From Exophiala sp. HKRS030 (lineage: Eukaryota; Ascomycota; Eurotiomycetes; Chaetothyriales; Herpotrichiellaceae), in assembly GCA_023897205.1 (NCBI GenBank), contig JAHWDD010000013.1, positions 62,001 through 126,000 on the forward strand: a stretch of DNA of 64,000 nt, read 5' to 3'. The first letter of the stretch is position 1, and every line of letters starts with the position of its first letter. The position numbers and the translations under genes are program-made. This document shows positions 53,392 through 64,000 of the stretch, piece by piece. The notes under the pieces were generated by a model. It was given only the letters and a program-made list of their open reading frames with translations, ran no database searches and was not told where the DNA came from.

Positions 53392-54207
53392 GTCTTTGCT
53401 ACTACATCAAATCAATTGTCGAGAGAGAATCGGTATCCTGTAGATAGTCGAGGTTCCACAGCAAGAAGTTCTGCGAAAGTAGCATGATGAAGCGTACCTG
53501 ATGTACAGCAATTAATTCCCTTGCTGTTTTTGGCGTGCGAAAATAGGCCAAAACCGGCGAGAGATTTCGAAGAGGACAATCTTCCACAAAATCAAAGGGG
53601 CCGCTTCTTCATCATCTTCGAGATATCCCATGCGACTTCACATCTTTCATCATCGACGTCTGCATCAACACCGGACACAAGACGTTACCATGCTCATCGC
53701 AAACCTCTTTTCACATATCGACGATCACCTAGATGGATGGGCAATGTTGCCTGAAGCCGATATCGGTAGACGTCACTTGGCGTTGTTTGTGGACGCTCTA
53801 CGGATACGCGAAGATGGGACTTAAAAATTACCAGTGAAATACCCACCGCCCGTCAGACGCCGACTTGCCAGATGGTAACAATACTGTATTCGCCCTAACG
53901 ATGAATCGACATGTAAGCTCAATTAGTATGGGGCTTGAACAGACGTATCCCACCTCCACAATGGTGCAGGATGGTAGCACAGGGACTTGTACCTGTCTTG
54001 CGATGTTTCCACGGCAGATTTTTTCCTGTGGTCAGGATCCGAGGACGCACAGCATCAATTCAATCGGGGTGCTGAAGGTCATAGAATCAAATACGAATAC
54101 TCGAAAGAATACTTCCTGGAATTCTCGCTTTTGACGACCCAAGACAATACTAGCATGGTCTGATCAAGTTTACTTTGTTCTTGGAGTGTCTGAGGCTATG
54201 AAACAAC
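53392..54207. other. Intergenic, promoter of the ABC transporter
   Basis: No gene seen. I searched it by eye for the iron-repressor motif ATCWGATAA and found none, only isolated GATA cores. Confidence 0.5.
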
Positions 54208-57200
54208 ATGTCGTTCCTCCGCAAGTCATTTCGCTATACTCAATTACTCGTCTCGGCCGAACCGAGCAGGCTTGATATTCTATTTCTGGCTATAGGCACC
54301 CTCTCGGCCATTGCTTCTGGCGTTCCTTTCCCGCTGATTGGTATCATCTTTGGTCAATTGATCGACGACTTCAATTCAGCCACGTGTGATGTACAGGAAC
54401 AGAATTCTGATGCTCACGATTATCAAGGAAACGTTGACTCCAGGATCCTGCTCATATTGTACCTGGCCATCGCTCAGTTTGTCTTGATCTATACACATCT
54501 ATCATGCTGGAGTTTGAGCGGCGCACGGCTTGCACAGCGATTGCGAGAGAGCTACCTGAAAAACCTTCTCCGACAAGAGCCTTCTTTCTTCGACAATGTC
54601 ACTCCAGGCGAGGTTGCGTCTCGCCTCAATGGGGACATTCAAACCATTCGATCAGGAACTTCTGAAAAAGTCGGCATCTGCATTTCAAGTGCCTCCTTCT
54701 TTGTGACGGCATATATCGTGGCTTTCATAAAGGACACAAAGCTGGCAGGCATGTTGGTATGGCTGCTCCCAGCTTACTTTATCATGTCATTTGTGGGCAG
54801 TCACTACATTGAGAAATACTCGGAGCTGGTCTCAACCCATGCTGCTTCTGCAGCCTCCATCTCGGCCGAAGCACTCTCCAATGTCGTCGTTGTTCATGCC
54901 TTCGGAGCCAATTCTCGCCTCGAGAAGATTTTCGCCCAACACCAAAGGGCCTCGGAACGCGAAGGTGTCAAGAAAGCATTCGCAACTGGTGTACAGTCGG
55001 GTGTCATGTATTTCATTGCGTATGCCGGGAATGCTCTCGCCTTCTGGCAAGGCAGCAAGCAAATCGCGCGCGTTGTTCGTCTCGATTCTTCCGGCGCGAC
55101 TGTCGGCAAAGTGTTTACCGTAATATTCGTCATGGTTGAAGGTAAGGTCTCTCAAACACGTTATGTTGCTCTTACTAAGACCTTTGTTAGCTACACTTAT
55201 ACTTAGTCAGGTCGCTCCTTTCATACACATGTTTAGTGCAGCCTCAGCTTCGTTCCAAACAATCCGTGCCGACATGGAACATCAATCAACCATTGATGCA
55301 ACTTCAGAGGACGACGGTGATGCCATAGGCGACGTTGAAGGTTCTTTCTCTTTGAAACAAGTCTCTTTCGCGTACCCATCACGACCAGACACGTATGTAC
55401 TCAAAGAACTGGATCTCGAAATTCCCGCAAGGAAGCACACAGCGATTATCGGAATGTCAGGTAGTGGGAAATCAACCATTGCTGGGTTGCTTACTCGACT
55501 CTACGATCCCAGCGGAGGGCTGGTTCTGCTTGACGGGAAAGACCTACGAAGCCTTAATACGCGACAGTTGAGGGGCCATATTGGCTTGGTCCAACAGGAG
55601 CCTGCACTATTCAATCGCTCAATCCTGGAAAATATTGCTCATGGGCTGGTCAACTCCCCCCATGCAGAGCATGAGAGACTGAAGGAAGTCCTACTAGGGC
55701 CTGAACTATCCATTCTCGCAGAGTGCATTCGGAACGGCGAAGATATGCTCGTTGCAGCCGAGAAGCAAGGTCCTCTTGTCACGGAAGTTGCTCGACTCGT
55801 CCAACACGCCGCCACTTTAGCCGATGCTACCAACTTCATTACTTCGCTCAAAGACAACTTTGGAACAATGGTGGGCTCAGGTGGTCGGCTGGTGAGTGGA
55901 GGTCAAAAGCAACGCCTTGCTCTTGCACGGGCCCTGGTCAAGAACCCAGAGATCATTATTCTCGACGAGGCAACGTCTGCTCTGGACTCGGCAAGTGAAC
56001 AGCGGATTCAATCTGCAGTATCGAGAGTGGCTGCGGGGAGGACAATGGTCACGGTTGCACATCGTTTGGCAACAGTCCGTTACGCCCACAAGATCATTGT
56101 CCTGAAAGAAGGTAAGATCTTGGAGGAGGGAGATCATGCTACATTGATTGCCAAAGGAGGTGCATATGCCAGCCTGGTTCAAATGCAAAGCGTCAAAACA
56201 ACATCCACTGAAGAGGACGAGTTACTGCAGGACCTCCGTAGTCGATCAAGTACTGCAAGTGATAGCATCGAAGAGAAACGACCAGACCATACGACTCAGC
56301 AAGAGGTGAAGTTTGCAGATCCCCAACAAGACGAGTCCGGAGACGCCGAGGACGAAGAACTCCCCCCATCAGCGAGGTCACTGGCATCGGTGATGGGCGG
56401 TCTCTCGCATCTCGTGCGACCATACGTCCTTGTCATTCTGATTGCACTATTGGCATCAAGCATTGTCGGTGGCTCATTCTCTGCGGAAGCAGTCATCTTT
56501 GGAAACACTGTCGGGAGACTCAACCCTTGCAAGACTGAATCGAGTATTCGATCTGCAGGCAACTTCTTTGGTCTGATGTTCTTCGTACTTGCAATAATCG
56601 AGTTCTTCGCAAACATGATCAGCTGGACAGCGTTCGGCTGGCTGTCGGAGAAATTGCTCTACATCGTTCGAGTTTTGTCCTTCCGCTCGCTCTTTGAACA
56701 GAGCCTTCAATGGCATCAATCCGACGAGCGAACCCCTGCTAAACTACTGTTGTACATCACCAGAGACGGCAGCGCTCTGGCCGGACTGAGTGGATCAGTT
56801 CTGGGCACGATATTCTCGATCTCGGTCAACTTGGTGGTTGCTATTGTCTTAACGCATATCATCGCCTGGAAGATAGCGCTGGTATGTCTGTCTCTGGTAC
56901 CTCTTCTCCTCGGCGCCGGCTTGATGGAACTCAGGGTCCTGGGACAATTCGAGGAGAAACATGAGACCGCTTTCGCAAAATCAGTTGACATCAGCGTGGA
57001 GGCAATCACGGCCATCAAAACCGTTGCAGCACTCGGCCTTGAGAAGGAGACTCTGGTGACATACCGCCGCTCGCTCAAAGGTCCACGGAAGGAGACAACG
57101 AGAGTGAGTCTCTACGCCAGTCTGTGGCTAGCTCTCATGTACTTCCTGGGCAACATGGTGAACGCCTTGGCCTACTGGTGGGGATCGAAACAGATTATAT

Positions 57201-58225
57201 CTGGAGCCTACACGCAGACTCAGTTCTTGATCGTGGTTTTCTCGCTCTTGGTGAGTGCCATGCTTTGGAGTCAAATGTTTGCCCTGGCTCCAGAGCTGTC
57301 CAATGCCCGCGCTGCTGTAGCCAGAATCTTGGATCTCATCGACCTAGGCTCGACAAAAGATCTCAAAGGCTCAGACATCAACAAAACTTTACCAGAACCA
57401 TCCGAGAAGGATATTGAGGCTTTCGGGGAAGGAAAGGTCTCACTGAGCTCTTCCAACGTGGGTGGCTCGAGTGTAGCTTTCCATGATGTCACGTTCTCAT
57501 ACCCAGCTCGACCCGATATGAAAGTCCTACGAGGCTTGAACTTGAGCATCCAACGTGGTAAATTTTGTGCATTAGTTGGGCCAAGTGGAGCTGGCAAATC
57601 GACAATCATTGCGCTCTTGGAGGGCATGTTCAGACCTCAATCCGGATCGATCCTGATTGACGGGAGTGATATCACAAAACACAAAGAAATCTCATTCCGA
57701 GACGAGATATCTCTAGTTCCGCAAGACAGCGTCCTCTTCGAAGGCACGGTCGCCTTCAACGTCGGACTCGGTGCCCGGCCTCACGAAGAAGCCTCGCGAG
57801 CTGATATTGAAGAAGCATGCAGGCTCGCTAACATTCATGACACCATCATCGGCTTACCACAAGGATACGGCACTCTTTGTGGGCCAAACGGAAGCCAGCT
57901 ATCCGGAGGACAGAGACAACGACTCTCGATCGCCCGTGCTTTGGTCCGCAAACCTCGACTTCTTATCCTTGACGAGTCGACCAGTGCATTGGACGCAGAG
58001 TCGGAAACTTTGCTACAGGAAGGTCTTGCCAAAGCTGCTCGAGGGATCACTGTCATTGCCATCGCTCACCGTCTGCACACGATCAAGCAAGCGGATATCA
58101 TATTTTTGATCGAAGAAGGTAAATGCATAGACTACGGATCACATGGGGAATTATTCCAGAGGTCTGAGAGCTACAGGAGCAATGTGCTACACCAGACTCT
58201 GGGAGATGTGGAACAAGTAGCATAG
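54208..58225 (+). CDS. ABC-B full transporter (MDR type), siderophore-locus member
   Basis: Two exons (54208-55141 and 55191-58225; 49-nt intron) give 1322 residues. Order: TMD1, NBD1, TMD2, NBD2. NBD1 has Walker A GMSGSGKST (about 398), signature VSGGQKQR (about 546) and Walker B IIILDEAT; NBD2 has GPSGAGKST (about 1108), LSGGQRQR (about 1215) and LLILDEST. The splice joins VIFVMVEA to TLILSQVAPF in TMD1. Full ABC-B proteins export hydrophobic compounds with ATP. Its place beside SidH-, SidF- and SidD-like genes matches the Aspergillus fusarinine locus, which also holds an ABC transporter gene (sitT). Transport of siderophore or of an intermediate is therefore likely, but direction and cargo are inferred. 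Confidence 0.88.
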
Positions 58226-58921
58226 AAGCATGAGAGTTACGTCGAGACAATATGATGATTCAGTAGAATTTCTGGAGATTGATATTTCACAATCGGAGTC
58301 ACCATCATGTTGTCGAGGAAACAATCGATTAAAATTCATAAGTCTTGATATCACTGCCTTGTCTTTCATCATCACTTCATGTCCATCATCTTAGCAACGA
58401 TCATAGGCTAATGACGGCAATCTTCGGGGTGGTTGCAGCATATGCCTTCCGAGTCAGGTAGAAAAATGTCAAGGTCACTTAGGTTGAGCCTCTAGTGTGC
58501 AGTGCGAGGGTCAAAAGACAGCGCCCCGTGCTGTTATACCGTATATCAGTGTATTGTAATACACGTACCGTCTGGCGCGCGTACTTACAAGCCCTTACAT
58601 ACCGACGCTACGGAGAAGTTAGTCTCATGCAGTCGCAATGGGGATCACCAAAGTGGCATTCTGATAAGATGAGATATTCCACTTTTTGCTGCAACGATGA
58701 GACGCTCTTTACCTCATCTGATAAGATAAAAATTTTCACTTTGGTGGGGAACGTGTCTAATGTAGACCTCTTTTTCTCGAACTCCCCTTTTTGTCCCGAC
58801 TGTTTCCAACAATACCATGGTCCATACCAGACCCAAGGTGGTCGCTCCATCTGATTAGCGTAGCGAGAGACCTGTCACTCTTCTTCCTCTACTCGTGCTC
58901 CGTAAATAATGATGATCATGC
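58226..58921. other. Convergent intergenic region with GATA-type iron-regulator sites
   Basis: Lies between the 3' ends of the ABC transporter and the SidH-like gene. A 119-residue frame (58495-58854 plus) has no domain. Two copies of TCTGATAAGAT (58660 and 58717) are present, which is unexpected in a region without a promoter for either neighbour. Confidence 0.5.
58660..58727 (+). promoter_or_regulatory. Two TCTGATAAGAT repeats; one exact ATCWGATAA (SreA-type) site
   Basis: TCTGATAAGAT occurs at 58660-58670 and 58717-58727. The second is preceded by A, giving ATCTGATAA (58716-58724), the exact consensus bound by fungal iron-responsive GATA repressors of the SreA type; the first has T instead of A at that place. 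Such repressors silence siderophore genes when iron is plentiful. Confidence 0.5.
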
Positions 58922-59896
58922 TCAAAGCTTGGAGTCCTTCCATCTCGGTGGACGTTTCTCCACAAAAGCCTGGATGCCTTCGGCAAAGTTAGGACCTTGG
59001 ATGAGTTTTGGATACCACCGATCGGCGAGCGTGGTGACCGCTCCCTCGACGCTCCTGGACTCCCAGCTCAACCGGATCCCCTGACGGCCGACGATCAGCG
59101 CGTCCGGGCTGTTGCGGCACATGTCCAGGGCGAGTTGGACCGCAACCTGGACGACATTTGCATCTGCACCAGCACCAGACTCCACAGCCACCACCCGGTT
59201 CACCAGACCCCAATCGTGCAGCTCCCTGGCGCTCACATTCCTACCCGTCAAGACCAAATCCGTGGTGCGTTGAAGTCCGATGATGCTCGTCAGGCGAGGC
59301 AGACACCCTGCCACGGGGACTATGCCTCGCTTCGCCTCGGGCAAGCAAAAGATCGCCGTGGACGCCGCGACGACGAGGTCGCAGTTGGCCACCATCTCGA
59401 ACCCGCCGCCCATGCACATGCCGTTCACGGCCGCGATGATCGGTTTCTTGCCGCCACGGCGGGGTAGTCCAGCCAGTCCCGGTGCGTCCATGCTGTTGAC
59501 CACCCCGGCCTTGTTCATTTCGTTCCATTCTGTCATTTTGTGGATCACGGTCAGTGTTTGGCTTTTTTTCCTCCGTGCTTGACACTACCTTGAAACCTTT
59601 GAGGCTCGCAAGGGCCTGACTGCATGAGTAGTGACTGCTCGTAGAAAAGCAAAACGCCAAAACTTACCCTGTAAATCGGCGCCGGTGCAGAACGCCCTCC
59701 CTGTGCCGGTGATGATGCCGACCCATAGAGTCTCGTCCTGGTCGAATAGTTCCCACACATTCTGGATCTCCTTGCTCGTCGTTTTATCGATGCAATTCAG
59801 CTTCTCGGGTCGATTCAGCGTGATCTGCAGAATTTTCCTGTCGGGAAATGAGACTTGAAAGTTCTTGAAGACCAGGGGTCTTGATCTTAGAGACAT
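58922..59896 (-). CDS. sidH: Peroxisomal enoyl-CoA hydratase, SidH-like
   Basis: Two exons (59896-59668 and 59529-58922) give 278 residues. Crotonase marks: GIITGTGRAFCTGADLQ (oxyanion hole), AAVNGMCMGGGFEMVANCDLVVAA, and PEAKRGIVPVAGCLPRL with the region of the catalytic Glu. The protein ends in SKL, a canonical PTS1 peroxisomal signal. In Aspergillus siderophore synthesis SidH dehydrates mevalonyl-CoA to anhydromevalonyl-CoA in peroxisomes; the neighbours (SidF-like divergent, SidD-like and ABC gene) make the same role likely here. Without that context it could be a generic beta-oxidation hydratase. It shares a 455-bp promoter with the SidF-like gene. Confidence 0.85.
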
Positions 59897-60351
59897 TGGA
59901 TGTTACAGTGGGGTCCTGTCGGCTCTGTGACTCGGAGCTGCCACAGGATAGAAAGCAGTGCACGTACATACAGCACAAACGGTCCCGATCGGCTGGCTCG
60001 AAGGAATATTTATGTTTCCCACGACGAACATCGGCAACTTCACGTGTCTCGAGTGTTGCCGTGCCTAGGTAGCGTCTGACAGTGGTAGCTTACATCACGC
60101 CTCTCTTCCCACCAGTCTATTCGATCGTTCGTTCGATGTCGCTCTCATTTGGTGATCGACACACTCCCGCGCTCCATCCTACTCCTCCCCGTCTTGGAAA
60201 GCTTGCCCTCCAGACGTTGCTGTCCTCAACCCCTACCTACAATTGACTATACCGCCATCAAGTTCTGACCTGAGTAAGACCAACTCTCCTTTCCTTGTGG
60301 TAATACAACCGTACTGTCCGTAGAGTCATATCCAATTACACTTGCACAACA
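59897..60351. promoter_or_regulatory. Bidirectional promoter, sidH-like / sidF-like
   Basis: No gene seen. Contains a CCAAT box at 60332-60336, close to the sidF-like ATG, suited to the CCAAT-binding complex that works with the iron regulator HapX. One CACGTG sits near 60041. Only a single GATAG core (about 59947) is present and no ATCWGATAA match, in contrast to the region behind the sidH-like gene. Confidence 0.5.
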
Positions 60352-61778
60352 ATGTCTTCAACATCGAAACCGCCTTTCAATTATCCGCCTGTCAAGTTAC
60401 CACATCCATACCTCACGGCATATCGAGTTCAAGCCATTGGACAGTCGACGCCTACCAAGCTCACCCTGGTCCAGGAAGGCCAACCATCAGGAACAAAAGC
60501 TTTGCCCAAGCCGTTGCACGCCGACACACTCACATGGACTGACCTCTCCTTCAGCCCAAAGTCAGAATGGCCTCCAGTTTCCAACAACAGTGCGTGGGCA
60601 CGAGCACGTCGGAGTCCAAGGACTATCTTTGAATGGGCTGAAAGTAGTACGCCGACACTGGGACAAATCTGGAACGTGGTCCATGCAATATACCTCGCTC
60701 ACCCTGCAAACGAGTATTTCAGACTTACTCTGAACGGTTTAGGCAAGGATGTCGTACGCCAGGAACTCCTCACGACCGGACTGGCAATCGAATACCCCCA
60801 GGCATGGCGACCTGGCGACGACAAAGACTTTCGTTCCGACGAAGTCTTGGTTTTGAGAAGTTCATTCTGGCAGGGCGCCGGTTCTCCTTTGGGTCCCCGC
60901 CCAATCTGGGCAGTCGGCGACGGCACAGATGGTTCTCTGAGAGAACGTCTGGACCAGTACGCCATCATGCCCGAGAACTACCACTTCACCATGAAATTCC
61001 CCCAAGAACCAATCTACACCCGGCACCCGGTCCGTCGACCAAAGCCCCATCCAGGCTCGATTGCCTACAGCCGCTACATTCCCGAGCTCGACGAGCACTT
61101 CTCGCTCGAAGTGGTGGACTGGCAAAACGCAGAACACCTCGGGCTCTTCAACACGTGGCAGAACGACCCGCGAGTGGCCCAGGGCTGGAATGAGACCGGC
61201 ACACTGGACCAACACCGCGACTACCTCAAAAAGTTATGGTTTGATCCTCATGTTCTGTGTCTGTTTGGACGATTCGACGACCGTCGCTTTTCATATTTTG
61301 AACTTTACTGGGCCAAGGTAAGCTGAACCCTCCAAAACACATATCCCCTTGCTTCGTACAAGTACCATTCGTACGCTCTGGGTCGATAATTAACTTGGTC
61401 CGGTAGGAGGATCATTACGGGGCTCATTACGACGCCGGTGACTACGACCGCGGGCGACACTCTCTGGTTGGCGACGCGTCGTTTCGAGGATCCCACAGGG
61501 TGAATGCGTGGTACTCTAGCTGCATCCATTACTGTTTTCTGGACGACCCGCGGACCGCCAACGTCGTGGGAGAGCCCAAGGCCGCGGGAGCAACCATCTT
61601 GTCGTACGAACAGTCCCAGGGACTCGTCATCGGCAAGTACGTGGATCTGGGTCACAAGAGGTCGGTTCATTCAGTGTGTAGCCGGGAAAAGTGGTTTCAG
61701 TTGTGTCCTCTGTTCTGGGACGGCCGAGAGCGACCTCTAGAGTCGTCGGACCGTGCGGCGTGGAATGCAAAACTTTAG
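60352..61778 (+). CDS. sidF: Peroxisomal hydroxyornithine N5-transacylase, SidF-like (GNAT/IucB type)
   Basis: Two exons (60352-61317 and 61407-61778) give 445 residues. The C-terminal half carries the siderophore acyltransferase domain (Acetyltransf_8): [31 protein letters not shown], then [30 protein letters not shown] across the intron, and [14 protein letters not shown] near the end. The last residues AKL form a PTS1 peroxisomal signal. SidF moves anhydromevalonyl from CoA to N5-hydroxyornithine, making the monomer of fusarinines. Divergent SidH-like and convergent SidD-like genes are the partners expected for this pathway. The intron is GTAAGC to TAG, phase 0. Family and role are both well supported by context. 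Confidence 0.88.
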
Positions 61779-61966
61779 GGTTTGGTCATGCTTATCTATA
61801 GGATTTGGACCATACCAAAACCAAAAAATATGATTCTTTGTCACGACGTCAATATCAAGCCCATTTTGGCAAGTAGACTTTTTTTTTCTTAATTCCCAGC
61901 ATATTCAATTATATGAAACCAATAAAATAAAGGCTCAGAAAATGCAGCAGTAATTACGCCATCTTA

Positions 61967-64000
61967 CTATACCGACACTAAACTATTCTTCTCGCTTGGA
62001 TCTGCTAGAGTGGTCACGGCCTTGACCAGATCATCAAGCATTCCCTGTACAGCCTTGGAGTTTCTTTCGCTTCCTACAACACCGACGTGTGTCTGACCGT
62101 CGCGAACAAGTGACACGACTTTAAAAGGATAGACCGAGTCGCCGTGCGGATTCTTGATATCCACACCGCACACACCTCCGGCGAAAGGCATGGTATCAAA
62201 GTCCTCCCAGTCTTGATGGTGCACGATGGAATCAAAGAACGCGGACGATGCTGGCCACGAGGTACAGTTCTTCGAAATTTCCTCGAAACCTAAAAACTCA
62301 TGGACCGAAGACTTTGCCATTTGCATTTGCACGAACTGCAAAAGGTCATCCGCTGCCCACGACTTCTCGAATGTGACTCGGACTGGCGTGAATTGGTAGC
62401 ACGGTCCCATGATTTGATCCGCGTTTTCAAGGTCGAGGAGACGCCCAGAGGTAACGTTGCCGAAAGTAACGTCCAAAGTCTGCAGACGACGCGCCAAGAC
62501 AAGAGCCCAAGCTGCAACGAGCAAGCTTGCCACAGTCGTCTCTTCCGGTCGCTGTGATATGTCGACGGGCGAGGTCAAGAACAATGCTTTATCGGTTGAT
62601 TCGACGGGCCCATAATCCAACATGGACAATGAAGAGCCCTCTAGGAAACCACGCCAATAATCAGTGGCGGCTCGTCGAAGCGCTTCGTCGTACGTTCTTG
62701 CCACGTATGAAGTAAATGGCTTGGTGACGGGCTTCTCATTCCCAATATACAGTGTTTCCAAGTCCCGAAGCATCAATGGAAGAGACACTCCATCGAATTG
62801 GGCATGGGACAGTCGAAGAATGAAGCATGCCTTGCCCTCACTTCCTTGAACGTAGAAGGTTTTCAGAAAAGATGATCCCAGGGAGAAAGCGTCTGACTCA
62901 ATATCTTGGTTGCACAAATTGATCACACATTGCTCAAGATTCTCCGTTGTACTTTGTATGTCCCAAGGCGTCTCGAAGTCGTCCACGATGACCTGATAAA
63001 AGGATGTCTCGTGCTTGATGAATACCGTGCGTAGAATCTCATGAGACCTGATCAATTCGTCACAGGCACGCATCAGCCGTTGTTGTTCCACCCACTTGCC
63101 CAAGTACAGCATGGTATATTGGACAGATGTCCGTGGTGCTTGGATCGTTGACTTGATATCCAGAGCTTGTGAGCTTGTGGCGGGCAACACATCTCTGATA
63201 GACCACTTAGGGTTGCTTAATCTTGGCCTGACCTCTTTTAGAAGGAAAGAACCGACGCTCAAGTTCTTTAGTGTCAAGAAAGGCTTATAGGGCTGGAGTT
63301 GGTCCTTTTGCATTTTCAGAACTTTCAAGACTTTTGCAGCATCGCGCAGACGCATGTTCTGGAAAATGTCCGCGACTGTCAAGCTGTATCCTTGTAGGCG
63401 AACTTCGGAGACAAGTTTCATTGCAAGGACCGAGTCTCCGCCTAGACGGAAAAAATTATCGTCCAGATCAATCTTGTCTGAGTCGAGTCTTAAGATAGTC
63501 GCCCAGGATGACCGCAAGATCCTTTCGGTCTCGGTCAAGTTTCTTTGTCCCGAAATCCTTGCCCATTCGTTCTTAAGGCTTTCCTGTAAACTCGCAACAA
63601 TATTTTGGGGTATTTTCGAGACCAGTTTGCTCAACGCAGAGCGACCTGCACTGTCAAGCTCCGAGGGGATCTTGTCGACCACAACATAGGCTGTAGGTAC
63701 CATATATGGTGGAAGGGCATCGCAGAGCGACTGTTTGAGTTCTTTCAAGATCACAGCAAGGCCTGCAGATATCTTTGCACATAGTGTCAGCTCCAGTTCT
63801 TGAGACGTAACCCTGAGATTTGCAAACATGAGCTGCACGCTGGCATCATGAGTGGGCTGCGTTGACTCTATGAGCGCAATTACTTCCTGCTCAGACGCTT
63901 TCTGAAGTAGAGCAGTTGCAGCATGATAGCCTTGCGGTAGCCGCTTGCGTAAATGAGCCTCGACTTCGGAGAGATTCACCGCGAGATTATTTGACGAGGC
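61967..64000 (-). CDS. sidD: NRPS, SidD/NPS6-like fusarinine synthetase (3' part only)
   Basis: The last ~677 codons of a nonribosomal peptide synthetase; the frame is open through the right edge. Order: end of an adenylation domain, a carrier domain with FFRLGGDSVLAMKLV (phosphopantetheine Ser near 63431-63433), and a C-terminal condensation domain with SHAQFDG (about 62789-62809), a SHxxxDG active site. The adenylation remnant ends PPYMVPTAYVVVDKIP and then shows AGR where the catalytic A10 Lys (usually NGK) is expected, so this A domain is probably inactive. SidD/NPS6 enzymes have just such a degenerate second A domain before the final T-C. They join and cyclise three fusarinine units. The gene is convergent with the sidF-like gene (188 bp). 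Confidence 0.87.
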   Translation of the reverse strand, partial: ASSNNLAVNLSEVEAHLRKRLPQGYHAATALLQKASEQEVIALIESTQPTHDASVQLMFANLRVTSQELELTLCAKISAGLAVILKELKQSLCDALPPYMVPTAYVVVDKIPSELDSAGRSALSKLVSKIPQNIVASLQESLKNEWARISGQRNLTETERILRSSWATILRLDSDKIDLDDNFFRLGGDSVLAMKLVSEVRLQGYSLTVADIFQNMRLRDAAKVLKVLKMQKDQLQPYKPFLTLKNLSVGSFLLKEVRPRLSNPKWSIRDVLPATSSQALDIKSTIQAPRTSVQYTMLYLGKWVEQQRLMRACDELIRSHEILRTVFIKHETSFYQVIVDDFETPWDIQSTTENLEQCVINLCNQDIESDAFSLGSSFLKTFYVQGSEGKACFILRLSHAQFDGVSLPLMLRDLETLYIGNEKPVTKPFTSYVARTYDEALRRAATDYWRGFLEGSSLSMLDYGPVESTDKALFLTSPVDISQRPEETTVASLLVAAWALVLARRLQTLDVTFGNVTSGRLLDLENADQIMGPCYQFTPVRVTFEKSWAADDLLQFVQMQMAKSSVHEFLGFEEISKNCTSWPASSAFFDSIVHHQDWEDFDTMPFAGGVCGVDIKNPHGDSVYPFKVVSLVRDGQTHVGVVGSERNSKAVQGMLDDLVKAVTTLADPSEKNSLVSV

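Noticed and set aside
58495..58854. 119-residue plus-strand frame between the ABC transporter and sidH-like gene
   Set aside because: No recognisable domain, and it runs through the GATA repeats; kept as non-coding.
1..64000. Search for tRNA or rRNA genes, CRISPR arrays, LTR or terminal inverted repeats of transposons
   Set aside because: None recognised by eye; a tRNA or short transposon remnant could still be missed without a program.

Overview
The window is nuclear DNA of a filamentous ascomycete (Pezizomycotina). The support is: genes split by short introns (about 49 to 130 nt) with GTRNGT-type donors and CTRAC-like branch points, four fungal Zn2Cys6 regulators, CBM1 cellulose-binding modules, fungal MFS, sugar and ABC transporters, and a siderophore-type NRPS. 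Genus cannot be told from the sequence alone. Exon borders below come from reading frames, splice consensus and protein-family continuity; none has transcript support.

Left part (1-24 kb) is accessory metabolism: an FAD monooxygenase cut by the left edge, a small secreted cysteine-rich protein, a Zn2Cys6 regulator convergent with an amino-acid permease, a HAD hydrolase divergent from that permease, a DAO-type FAD oxidoreductase, a secreted TAP-like peptidase, an SDR, a second Zn2Cys6 regulator, a TetX-like FAD monooxygenase and a 14-TMS-type MFS exporter. A secreted PAN/CBM1 protein with a long Ser/Thr minisatellite linker follows (24.2-25.9 kb).

Middle (27-37 kb) looks like a sugar-utilisation unit: a sugar transporter, a carboxylesterase, a MAL-activator/InuR-like Zn2Cys6 regulator and an intracellular GH32 beta-fructosidase. 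A CGG-N8-CGG element, the site type of AmyR/InuR regulators, is present upstream of the transporter, between esterase and regulator, and upstream of the GH32 gene. A GNAT acetyltransferase ends this part.

The 38.6-48.7 kb block resembles a secondary-metabolite tailoring cluster without a visible backbone enzyme: two O-methyltransferases (the second carries an apparent +1 frameshift in a homopolymer), a Zn2Cys6 regulator whose zinc cluster only reads through if a 2-nt microexon is spliced in, a flavin monooxygenase with a membrane C-terminus, and a wax-synthase-like acyltransferase. A DUF7703-type membrane protein and a secreted propeller-like protein follow.

The right end (54.2-64 kb) is the conserved extracellular-siderophore (fusarinine) locus: an ABC-B transporter, a SidH-like enoyl-CoA hydratase ending in SKL, a SidF-like transacylase ending in AKL (both peroxisomal signals) and the 3' part of a SidD/NPS6-like NRPS that runs off the window. 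An exact ATCWGATAA (SreA-type) iron-repressor site, with a second copy of its core, lies oddly between two convergent 3' ends.
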